Shown: positions 54,930-64,000 of the stretch, piece after piece | How positions within the stretch are numbered: the stretch's first letter is position 1 | Layout: each line of letters starts with the position of its first letter | Assembly: GCA_024305405.1 (NCBI GenBank) | Contig: JAKNDB010000087.1 | Location: 1,426,001 to 1,490,000 of the forward strand | Direction of reading: 5' to 3' | Source of the DNA: Dirofilaria immitis | Lineage: Eukaryota; Nematoda; Chromadorea; Rhabditida; Onchocercidae | DNA length: 64,000 nucleotides | The notes under the pieces: generated by a model | Databases searched by the model: none | What the model saw: only the letters and a program-made list of their open reading frames with translations | Told to the model about the DNA's origin: nothing | Position numbers and translations under genes: made by a program

Positions 54930-55949
54930 ACTAAAATTTAAAAATTATAAAATATTATCATAATGTAGCATTAAGGTTCATAATAAATGCAAATACTTAA
55001 TTATGAGACTGTCTTCGAAGTTCTAGTGAAATTAATTAAATATGTAATTAATGCAAAAGTTTTTTGAAAGAATGCCAATCTTAATATAATCGATTAATTA
55101 ATACATTTATAAAAATTAAAATATAATATATAACGACTATCATGACTTATATATTGACATTGCTATGTTACCATGGTAATGCTTGCGTTTGATGCAACTA
55201 TATAATTTATTTGCTATGTTAAGAAATAAATTAATGGAATTCAGGAAAATAAAAAGTTTCAAATTCGGACTATTGCCCGACTTATTAATATAATATGTCG
55301 CTCTAAGTTGTTGACTTTCAGTATCAATTGATAGATTCGTTCTGAATCTAACAAATTTTTTTTTTAATTTAATCACTTGAAAATAATGAATAAGTTTATG
55401 AACTAATAAAACGATATTAATTTTAGTAACTCTACCTTTATATAATTTTAAATCCTAATAATTATTTGCATATAATTTTAACTTTCATTCCAATGAAAAA
55501 TGTTAACAAAGCTACGTAAATGCTATTTATTAGTTTACAGGTAGATATGATCTAAAATCAATCATGCAGTTTAATATTTGAATAGTTTTCTTGAAGATAA
55601 GGTGAACACTTGTCATTTAATAATAAATCTTCTGAAATTTAAGCGAAATCTAAATTTCGAAGAACAAAATTATTTTTCATAAATTTGAATTTATTGAAAA
55701 AATTTTAGAACCATTATTTTTATTTTTTTCTATGAATTATAAGTAATAAACAATTGCTATGCAATTTTAACCAAATAAACAATCTTACTTTTCTAATATA
55801 TATTTTTAGTATTGAAATAATTAATTATAGTTTAAAAGGTTTTGCTTTCTTCGAAATAAATAAAACAAATGAGGATATATTGATATATACCAGAATCGTT
55901 TTGATTATTAAATGATAATCTCTGAAAATTGATGATAATTTTTCAAATT
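54930..55949. other. bbs-1 upstream region
   Basis: Apart from the X-box no feature is seen. The 78-codon minus-strand frame at 55376-55140 runs over the X-box and matches no family. Confidence 0.5.
55167..55180 (-). promoter_or_regulatory. X-box (RFX/DAF-19 site) upstream of bbs-1
   Basis: On the minus strand, the strand of bbs-1, the site reads ATTACCATGGTAAC. It matches all 14 positions of the nematode X-box consensus RTHNYYWTRRNRAC. It lies 238 bp upstream of the bbs-1 ATG, in the range seen for C. elegans ciliary genes. RFX factor DAF-19 uses this site to switch on cilium genes in sensory neurons. A binding role here is inferred from sequence and position. Confidence 0.85.
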
Positions 55950-56118
55950 AATGTTTTTAAATATTGCAGAGAACATAAGGGCTATTTCTTTGCTAGAAGA
56001 TGCAATTAGGTCTGTTCCAAAGAGCTTGCGCTATGGCTTTCTGGCTCATGAGGATCTAATTTATCAGGTGTACCAGTTGCAATATTACAAAATGCACAAG
56101 CACGAGTGCAAGCAGAAC
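55950..56118 (-). pseudogene. lipA: lipA (lipoyl synthase) fragment, Wolbachia-type
   Basis: The minus strand reads [20 protein letters not shown] followed by HEPE. This is the radical-SAM CxxxCxxC iron-sulfur motif and next segment of lipoyl synthase, which inserts sulfur into octanoylated proteins. The match ends after HEPE near 56040. Beyond this the frames are broken by stops, and another frame ([20 protein letters not shown]) may belong to a further, unidentified piece. Only about 25 codons are certain. It cannot encode a working enzyme. Confidence 0.75.
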
Positions 56119-56207
56119 AAAGAATCATCACATATATAAAAAACACTATATACTATAGGGGTAATTTTATTCTTCTATTTATTACACATATAATAAATAA
56201 ATAACGA

Positions 56208-56256
56208 CCTGGGGTGGAGCAGCTCGGTAGCTCGTCAAGCTCATAACCTGAAGGTC
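56208..56256 (+). pseudogene. 5' two-thirds of a bacterial initiator tRNA (fMet)
   Basis: The run GGGGTGGAGCAGCTCGGTAG followed by CTCGTC, then CTCATAA (anticodon CAT) and CCTGAAGGTCG, is the D arm and anticodon arm of a bacterial tRNA-fMet. The T arm and 3' acceptor are missing; sequence changes at about 56257. The anticodon stem (TCAAG/CCTGA) has one A-C mismatch where initiator tRNAs have a G-C pair, a sign of decay. It cannot form a tRNA. Confidence 0.85.
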
Positions 56257-56257
56257 G

Positions 56258-56406
56258 CCGATGATTTCTGGGCCATCTACAGGATCAATAAACTGAAGAA
56301 CTTCCAATTCTTTATTGATAAATCCTTCAAGTTGTGGACTATATTTTACAGAATCCAAACTGTTTCCCGTGAGGTAGTAAACATGCTCTTGCTCAGGCTT
56401 CATTCT
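56258..56406 (-). pseudogene. htpG: htpG (bacterial Hsp90) fragment, Wolbachia-type
   Basis: The minus strand encodes MKPEQEHVYYLTG, NSLDSVKYSPQLEGF and KELEVLQFIDPVD. This matches the middle-domain segment of HtpG that usually reads ...IYYLTG.S...V..SP.LE.F...EVLF..DP.D. After DPVD the sequence (GPEIIG) leaves the family, about 20 bp before the tRNA piece. The frame is open and continues straight into the pth piece without a stop, so the two make a chance fusion frame of 134 codons on the minus strand (56586-56182). Confidence 0.85.
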
Positions 56407-56541
56407 GAATTCTGCTTTCTCAGAAAATGGCTGGAGGCTCCAATATTTGCAAACTACATCAACAATGAGAAAACCGATATTATGATAGGTTAGCTTGTAT
56501 CGGCTACCTGGATTACCAAGTCCAACTACTAAATACACTAT
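56407..56541 (-). pseudogene. pth: pth (peptidyl-tRNA hydrolase) N-terminal fragment
   Basis: About 45 codons read YLVVGLGNPGSRYKLTYHNI, then GFLIVDVVCKYW and PFSEKAEF. The GLGNPG and HN motifs (catalytic His of YHNIGF) mark bacterial peptidyl-tRNA hydrolase, which frees tRNA from stalled peptides. Only the first quarter of the roughly 190-residue enzyme is present. It joins htpG directly at the GAATTC at 56407-56412. Confidence 0.88.
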
Positions 56542-56582
56542 TCTCCTGTTTCCGCAATTGTTCTTTGATATCTTTGCTCGAA

Positions 56583-56820
56583 CCACGATTTAGCATTCAC
56601 TCCAATAGATTGGAGAGTGATTGCTAGTAGGCTGCAAGAAGTATGTTCTCCTGCTGAGAGTAGAACATCATATTCTGATAGTTCTCCTCTGTGATTTAAA
56701 TTTGAGATTTATTTGTCTAGCCTGAAGGGCCAACCTCCTAATCCTGCTCAGATAAATCCTGCGATAGCAGAAACAACAACGATTACGTTGTAACCTTTTT
56801 CGACATCTTTTTTATTAAGT
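56583..56820 (-). pseudogene. lysC: lysC (aspartate kinase) fragment, frame-broken
   Basis: Two parts on the minus strand fit aspartokinase. The first reads VEKGYNVIVVVSAIAGF (about 56745-56808), the region after the N-terminal kinase motif. The second reads GELSEYDVLLSAGEHTS, then CSLLAITLQSIGVNAKSW (56695-56583), with the conserved S-GE and ALQ.IG..A.SW segments. Between them the frame shifts and meets stops. Aspartate kinase makes aspartyl phosphate for lysine and diaminopimelate synthesis. The piece covers roughly residues 25-120 of about 400. Confidence 0.82.
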
Positions 56821-57053
56821 TTGCAACTCGAAACAAGAAAGATTCTTCAGGATGCAAGAGATGCTATATATAGTATAGTTGATATTTCAAGTGATAAGGA
56901 AGTAGTTTTTACATCTGGAGCAACTGAAGCAAATAACCTTATTATGCGAGGAGCAACAGGCTTTCAGCATGTAGTTTCAACTATAGAGCATCCTTCAATT
57001 CTTAATTTTAATCAATTTAAAAACAAAAAAAACATTCAATCTGCTTCTTTTTA
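56818..57053 (+). pseudogene. iscS: iscS/nifS (cysteine desulfurase) fragment
   Basis: The plus strand encodes LQLETRKILQDARDAIYS, then VVFTSGATEANNLIMRG and HVVSTIEHPSILN, before running into Lys/Asn-rich sequence and a TAA near 57051. The FTSGATEANNL and IEHPS motifs are the cofactor-phosphate site of the PLP-dependent cysteine desulfurase IscS, which supplies sulfur for Fe-S clusters. It covers about residues 25-100 of some 400. The catalytic Cys and the PLP Lys are absent, so it is not functional. Its first bases overlap the end of the lysC piece. Confidence 0.88.
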
Positions 57054-57055
57054 AA

Positions 57056-60000
57056 TATAATTAATAAGTATGATGCACAATTAAGTGAAAATTTTATGAT
57101 GAAATGTAGATGATAAGAATTTAGGGATTAAAAGGTTATAAATACATATCGAGCAACAAATTGCTATACAAGTAGCAAAAAAAAAACATACTTTTATTTG
57201 TGCAAATTATTTTGTTTCATAAAAGAGTTCATTTCTAAAATTTTTTTAAGAATTCAGAAAATTTAAATTTTTATTTATTAAAATCACGAATATTGAGTGA
57301 GAAAAAAAGAACTCTATATATATATATTTTTCTTAATTTGCATGCTAATTTTATAATCAAATATTTTGCACTTTTCTGTGAGATAACAATTGGAAAAGTG
57401 AAAGAATTTCACATGGAAAACTGAGAGAATCTAATATTTAACATGGAAAACTGAGAGAATGTAATATTTCAAGAATATTTCAAGAAAATTATTCTTTTCT
57501 TAATTTCATCATATATCTAAAGAAAAAAATTATATCCAATAATTTATCATAAAAACCGAAATAATTTATAATACATCTCGAGAAAATTATATCGAAAGAA
57601 ATCATTTTTACACGATTTATCTATCATCTAACAAGAACGAATAATATTAGGATATCTTATGTAATTCTCTCTTTGTTCCTAATAACAAAGCTTACGCGCA
57701 ATATTCAAAATGTTGTCCATCTCTCATTCTTTATTCTGATAACTAAATCCTTCATGTAACTAATGTATTATAAGCCGCCGCATACTACAAGTACCAGAAC
57801 ATCATCAATACCAAAATGGATTTCTCGCGGTTAACTAGCAATGGTGTTACTTAGTCAAGCAATATTAGCAGTTTGTCGGGTAGTGGTTTATCCACATTTC
57901 GCTCCTGCATCATTCGGTTGCTAATCTCATTGTCATCGTTTAATTTTTGTTCAGTGTAATTACTATGAATGAAAATTATCAGCATTGATATTCGAAGTTT
58001 AATTACCCAAGTTTGAGATGACAATGACAACATCCTAATGTATCTCCCGGTTAAGAAAAGAAAGAAAATCATTTTTTCTACAGAAGAAATTCAATAAAAG
58101 GGACATACTTGGTCTTTGGCAAATCTCCAAATCGTTTTCGATCAAGGTATTACTGTATATCAATTGGAATAGCAAATTATACTACTTTGCAGAGAATTTT
58201 ACCAGATCAAAAGAAAAAAAATTATTACCATGGTCTTGTAAACTTGAATTCATTCTACTACCATCTTTAAAATAGAGATTTTCATGACAATTTTGTAACG
58301 ATGAATTTTATCTTTTACGATATATGGATTTTATCGGATCATTTTTTCTGCTGTTATTTGATTCAGCTATTCAGTCTGATAACTATTCTACTGCTCACCT
58401 CATTTTCATTTTTCATTCTAATGTCATAATTTCTCGCATCATTTCTTCCGTTCACTTTATTCAATGTAATTATCACTGATAAAATTCCTCACAATCGATC
58501 TGCTACCTTCATAGGTTTAATTATCTAGGTTTGATATCACAACATGCACCTCCCTCAAGAATTTTTCAACAGCAATTTTTTCATTATCGTAAAGCAACTA
58601 ATTGCTATTTTTCCGCTGTAAAATTTTCATTTGCATTTTTCTAATTTTTGCAGCATATAACTGATATAAATCGACATGAACACTAAGAGTTTCATTCACT
58701 TTTTTACCATTTTTTATTGATTTTTTCCCAATATCTTAAAAAATTGATGCATATGAACAAGAACGAGATGACAAAATAAAACAGAGAGAGCTATATAAGG
58801 ATATTTTTATTTTTAAAAGTTTACCTATTTTGAAACTTTGTAATTAAATATATAAAATTTTAAAATTATGACTTATATACAATCATGACACGAAAAATAT
58901 CAAAATCTTAAGTGCTTCATTAAGACTAATGATGATTTATTGCTTAGTAGATCATCAACTTTATCATTCGACTTTTAGTTTTTAACGGTATTTATTTAGA
59001 ATTCTTTATGGAATCCAAATTTATTGCTACAAATAGTATATGATAGACGTCTTGTCATTCTAAATCTAACAATACTATAAGCTATGAAATTACTTCAGAT
59101 ACAAAACAACATTCGAATGAAATAGCATTTTTTTGCAGTAAACACTAGGTCGAATATTTAAGGATCGGTGGAAGATTCTGACCCTTTTCTCGAATACTGC
59201 TAGTCTATGACGCCGATAAAGATTAGAAAAATGAACTTCATATCTGAATTTGAGTAGCAATACTATTAAAAAATTTCAAATTTTATAAAGGACTGTTGAA
59301 ATAATGATTGAAATTATTTAAACATATTTACTAAATTATGGACCAGTGAAATATATTCAAAATAATTGTTAATTATTTAGTGATCAAGTTACATTTGGAC
59401 GTTTTTAAAGAGTCCCGATTTAAGAAACTTTCAGTATCTCTATCATATAGTAGCGCGTTTCGTGGTCTATTCGGCCAATGATTCCACAATCAAGGGTGAC
59501 GATATTTTTGTTACTATTGACCATGAAATTTGCAAATCATTATTTCAACATAAAAAATAAAACGCGAAACAACAAATGTTCTTTTAAAATAGTTTCATAA
59601 AATTTAATTTGAGATTATAAAAGCGAACTGTTTTGCACGTTGCAAATATATGGATCCTTAATTTTTTTTACGGATATGCAATTTGATCCTGTTACAACAA
59701 ATTGTTTCTTGGAGATATGGATGAATAAATACTGAAATTTTAATTATTTTAACTGCTTTTGAAATATTAAAACTATAAAATGATGATTAGGTGATAATTG
59801 AAATTTGACCATGAAAAATTTTTAAGAAAAGAATATAATCAGGTTTCCCAATAATCAGTTAAAGTAAATATGCTTCTAAAAGGTGGCCTGATGTTTATAA
59901 ACGTTCCCCGAGAAATTCATATTTAGATGCACAAATTACTTCACGACATCGTCATGAAACTGAATTTAAATAAAATTTATCGCAAAGGTTTCTAAATAAA

Positions 60001-60271
60001 TTGGTGTAGTAATGAAAAATGTACAAGTTAGGACTTTTATTCATAAATTTTGTTTGCAATATATATCACAAAGGCTTATAACAATGAATAAATGAATTTA
60101 TTTGAGGTTCTTTGAATGTGGAAAGTTAAAAATATGCTAATAATGCACAATGCAAGAAGTAATTATTATTTCATATATGCCAAAAAAGTCCCGTCATCAT
60201 GCTAACTCGGGAAGAAGACAAATTCATTATATTCTGCAATTGGTTTTCCAAATTTCAACATGCAACTTTTT
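57056..60271. other. Intergenic region, no recognised gene
   Basis: The stretches 57700-58100, 58380-58570 and 59140-59560 are less AT-rich than usual but match no family I know. Parts of 57890-58030 and 58400-58555 share word order (tgtaattac/tgtaattatc, gaaaattatc/ataaaattcc, gtttaattac/gtttaattatc, gtttgagatgac/gtttgatatcac) and may be two old copies of one element. The 73-codon minus-strand frame at 58072-57851 matches nothing. Confidence 0.35.
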
Positions 60272-63104
60272 TTATAATACATGCCCAAATCTCTCCGATT
60301 CATCTTCATCAACAAATTCGATATCATCAGATTCGACATTATCATTTGGTGATATAACAGGTATATTGATGTTATATGATGTATAAACTTTTCCTTTTCC
60401 ATTTAAATCTGCTTTCATTATACCAAATATCAAACTTAAATGAATAAATGATTCTATTTGCATTAGACCAATATTGAAACCACGGCGTACATTCACTGAT
60501 CTTGCAATCTGAAATAAATGCAATTAATATTTCCTTAAATTATGCGTGATTTCAAATTGAAGTCAATATTTGGTATTCTTATTTAGATTCTCTTGATTGG
60601 ATTCAAATTTTAAAGCAAAAATAATTTATCGAAAGATTTTAACTTATAATATTTTTATGTCAAATCTAAAAAAAAAGGACTTTCGAAATGTTAAGTTCTA
60701 TTTTGCATTCCAATATGATTGATCTCTTTCATTAATACCATTAATCTTTTTATTCGTCTTATTTGATTTCTTAAATAAAAAAGAACAGAAAATTTTTCGC
60801 ATAACTTTTCTAGAATTTAAAAAATTAAAATAAAACCTTATAAAACTTTCGAGTGATTTTTCGAGCTTTACCAACATGACGACCCATATAATGAATATGA
60901 TTGATTGCTTCAGCAGCTAATACTTCTACTGTTATTGTTACCAATATCACACCAATTATAATATATAAAATAAGATACGGTACAGGAACAGGAGGCTGAA
61001 TAAAATTTTATAAGAAATTTTTTTTTCATTTTAACTACCGTCGTTTTCTATATTGAAATTAGTTATGCCATTCTAATATTTAAAAAATTTTACAAACAAC
61101 ATTTCAATATACTTAAGCTGAGAAGTATAGCTGTAAAAATCGTAAAGAAAACAGTTAATTAAATAGGATTATCACCAACATTATCACTGGGAAATTTGCA
61201 TCATTCATAAAAACAAGTCGTTCATTTTTAGTCAAAACAATTTAGCACATCTGGCTTTAGATTTTAATCTTCATTGCAATTACTATTGCAATTTTTTTTT
61301 GCAGAAAATTGTAAATCGAAGAGTTGTCGCTCTATCACATTTGCAACTTATGAGAAAAGCAAAAAATTAATGAAATGAAAATTGTCAAATACTCTTTGAA
61401 GCTTCGTTGTATTTTCTTTCACAAATATTTAATGATAGAATTAGATAGCAAGAAATTTCGAATATCCGCTATTTATGAAATCAACGAAAAGAAAATTGTC
61501 AAACATTTCTCTTATAATTTCTTCGAGAGCAATTTTATGACAGTATTAGGTAACTAAATTATTCGAATAGAAATATAATTATTAGACGAATAGCTATTAA
61601 TAGAATGGAAAATTTTGACAAGCTTTTCAAAAAACTAATAGAAAATTATCTTTTGAAATATTTCTTATAAAATTTCAGTGAAGATATATATGTTATGAGT
61701 GATATGGTCGGCAGTTAAACTTGCATCAATTTGGGTGTCATCTGCTAATAATTTTTCGGATTTTCAATTTACATATGAAATGAGAGAAAGAATTATATGA
61801 AGAGAAAAAATACGGAAGATTTTCAGAAAAGTTTGTAAAATGTCAAATTTATTATTTTACTAAATAATGTTTGAAGGTTTTGTGCTTTCAAATTATTTGG
61901 CATTCATAAAAATGGCCTGATATTTGGAATGAAAAGATAAGAGAAATTAAGGAAAATAGAACTGCTATCCAGAAAAACAAAAAAATTTCTGCCCTCAAGT
62001 AGAATTGAGAGAATTATTTAGCGGAAAAATTTTGTATTATCAGGAATTTGTTCTTAAATGAGATAAGGAAATTTTTATTTAAAATAATTTTGCATCAATT
62101 AAAATTTTATTTAATTTCCTTCAAAATAGGTTTGTAGGAACTTTTAATATAAATTTTAAACATGTAAAATTAACAAATATTATTAATGGTTAGCTTAGAT
62201 TTTGAAGAATATAATGGAAATTAATGGAAAAACTTGCCCGAGTATCACCGTAACCGATTGTAAAAACAGATGTGATAGAGAAATATATAGCTTCAAGGTA
62301 AGAAATTTGAGCAAATATTGAGAATAGTAGAGCTCCAATAAATAAATAAGCTATTAAAAATCCAAGAAAGCATAAACCTGTTACTGACTGCAATATACAA
62401 ATTATATTGATCATAAAAATTTTATAAACTTTTCTCGATTATAAACTATAAATGATCAAATAATTGTTCAATATATATGTATGTAAAGATAGAAAAGTAA
62501 ATTTGGAAAAATTAATAATCGAAAAGGTTCATAATATTGTGATTAAATTTAAACGAATTTGTAAATAGGCAGTACATTAATTGATTATTGTTTTGTAATT
62601 CTGATTAAGTATAATAATTAAAATGATTAATTATACATAAATGATACTTCTGGAAAGAAGCGCGTAAAATAGAAGCTAAAGAATTTTCCAATATCGGTTA
62701 CTGTAACAAATATCATTGGAGCACCAATAAGAGCATAAATTACAACGATAAATCGTCCTGTTTTAGTAATAGGTGTAACAAAACCATAACCTAAAATTTT
62801 TTAATTTTAGGTTGAAAAGAAATACTTTCAACCTTCTAATATAATTAATATCTTAATGATATCTATTTGTTAGCTAGTGATAATTTAATTATTCCATTAT
62901 TGATTAGAATTAATTCTTTCTGCTAAAAATTGAGTATTAATGTTAATTTTATCAATATTTGAAGTTTATAAATTTAATAACTAAGATATTATTCATACCA
63001 ACAGGAATAATTGTTGTGGTAGCAAAAGTATCGACGAAGCTATAGTCCATTGATCTTCCGGCATTCCATCATCCAAATAAAATGCTTCAAATATTCGAGG
63101 CAGC
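60272..63104 (-). CDS. Two-pore-domain (TWK) potassium channel, 3' part
   Basis: Five exons on the minus strand are assigned: 63104-62999, 62790-62648, 62387-62234, 60995-60837 and 60508-60272. The N-terminal exons lie beyond the right edge or were not recognised. In order: an extracellular/pore 1 segment (FEAFYLDDGMPEDQW, FATTTIIPVGYGFVTP), TM2 (TGRFIVVIYALIGAPMIF), a short loop, TM3 (GLCFLGFLIAYLFIGALLFS), pore 2 with YFSITSVFTIGYGD, TM4 (YLILYIIIGVILVTITVEVL) and a cytosolic tail. The tail is acidic near the end (ESDDIEFVDEDESER) and stops at 60272. Two GYG filters with four-TM topology define K2P leak channels of the plasma membrane. Exon 63104-62999 needs one more T on the coding strand (63024-63027), and the phase after GYGDTRA is off by one. 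The subfamily within the large nematode TWK set is not clear. Confidence 0.88.
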
Positions 63105-64000
63105 CTAAGTATAACAAGTAGTATAAAATTCCATATTACTTTTAAGAGTAATATACTTCTCTTGTGCCCTATATACTTATAAATAATTTATTCATTAGTT
63201 GAATTTTTCATGTAATTCTTGCTGATCTATTATTTTTTTGCAACAATATATCTTTCATCGAAATTTATTCTAAATCTTTATTAGTATAAAAAATATTAAA
63301 TTTTTTTGATAATTGAAATGTATATAACAAAGGTTATCTTATATTTATTCGTTGTATTTTGCAGCATGAAGTTTTGAAATTTCTAATCCTAAAAATAAGT
63401 AAATAATAAAGAAAAATGAACACGGTAGGTGATAAATTAATCAATGTGATAGTATATAATGATTTTTAGACTTCTGAATCATAGAAAAGTAGTTATCTGA
63501 TCAGAAAGATTTCGTCTTCCATAGATACTATAAATATAAACAAGATTGAGAATGTGATTATTCGCAATCGATAATTGCAGATCAATCAATTAATCATTTT
63601 ACTCAACTCATTCAACAAATTCTTTTTTATTTAAAGAAATTGTAATATATAATGAACAATAGATTTGTTCGCCATTAGTGAAAAAGATCGATATTAAAGA
63701 AAAGAATATTATCGAGATTTTCCGAAAATTATTCAAATAATCTCGAGATATTACTAAATATCTAAGTATAATTAGCTATTTGTGAATTCATTATTTCTTG
63801 AATTATATTCATGGAATTTTGTACTCATTTTAGAATTTCATAAAAGCTTAGAGCAGATATTATCAATATAGTTATTTATTTAAATATAATTAACAGATAT
63901 ACTACACTTGTATCATGTGATATTAATTTTCTATTTTGAATTTATATCTCACAAAGCGATTCAATGCATATTTAGTCATTATTTGTTAATTAATTATCAT
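63105..64000. other. Intron or upstream part of the TWK gene
   Basis: No further exon was recognised. The first assigned exon begins at an acceptor (tacttag|GC), so the gene continues upstream, to the right. Confidence 0.5.

Larger units (their letters stand above)
55950..57055. other. Nuclear Wolbachia insertion, mosaic of short gene pieces
   Basis: About 1.1 kb of bacterial-type sequence in a nematode intergenic region. It is made of at least six pieces of 50-240 bp, from genes that are unrelated in function and lie on both strands: lipA (-), tRNA-fMet (+), htpG (-), pth (-), lysC (-) and iscS (+). All are alphaproteobacterial in type and truncated at both ends; most have frame breaks. Both flanks are AT-rich nematode DNA. 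Filarial genomes are known to carry such transfers from their Wolbachia endosymbiont. The source is inferred from protein similarity, not from a search. Confidence 0.85.

Noticed and set aside
55140..55376. 78-codon minus-strand frame upstream of bbs-1
   Set aside because: No family match; it covers the X-box promoter region and is explained by chance.
55951..56139. 62-codon plus-strand frame inside the Wolbachia insertion
   Set aside because: It is antisense to the lipA fragment, whose CxxxCxxC motif is clear on the other strand.
56182..56586. 134-codon minus-strand frame as a novel fused gene
   Set aside because: It joins a pth fragment, an htpG fragment and the antisense of a tRNA-fMet piece by chance; neither protein part is complete.
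55950..57055. Bacterial contamination of the assembly
   Set aside because: The bacterial pieces are short, scrambled and decayed, and are flanked directly by typical nematode DNA; live Wolbachia contamination would give intact, collinear genes.

Overview
This is nuclear DNA of a nematode, most likely a filarial worm (Onchocercidae). It is very AT-rich, its genes are split by many AT-rich introns with TTTTCAG-like acceptors, and it carries a nematode-type SRSX chemoreceptor and a nematode ShKT-peroxidase. About 1.1 kb consists of decayed fragments of Wolbachia-type (alphaproteobacterial) genes. I cannot name the species from the sequence alone.

Layout: 1-5062, no supported gene. 5063-8551 (+), a damaged SRSX-type seven-transmembrane receptor. 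8552-15093, gene-poor, ending in a 77-bp tandem repeat. 15094-20404 (-), an FRS2/ROG-1-like PTB adaptor whose first intron holds a GAATG satellite. 22943-23132 (-), an unidentified terminal exon. 24895-24922, a six-unit heat-shock element. 26472-28397 (+), a DNAJB-type HSP40 (dnj-13-like). 32021-46721 (-), a 16-exon ShKT plus haem peroxidase gene (MLT-7/SKPO type). 50599-54929 (-), BBS1, preceded by an RFX/DAF-19 X-box at 55167-55180. 55950-57053, a nuclear Wolbachia insertion assembled from short pieces of lipA, tRNA-fMet, htpG, pth, lysC and iscS on both strands. 60272-63104 (-), the 3' part of a two-pore TWK potassium channel that runs off the right edge.

The genes are unrelated single-copy loci, not a pathway. 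Two promoter elements match the job of the gene beside them: heat-shock element with HSP40, and X-box with the ciliary BBSome subunit. These are the best-supported regulatory observations.

A recurring oddity is that five separate genes each need one extra base in a short homopolymer to stay in frame. This looks like homopolymer under-calling in the assembly rather than gene death. Exon borders below were placed by hand from splice consensus and protein similarity recalled from family knowledge; no search was run.
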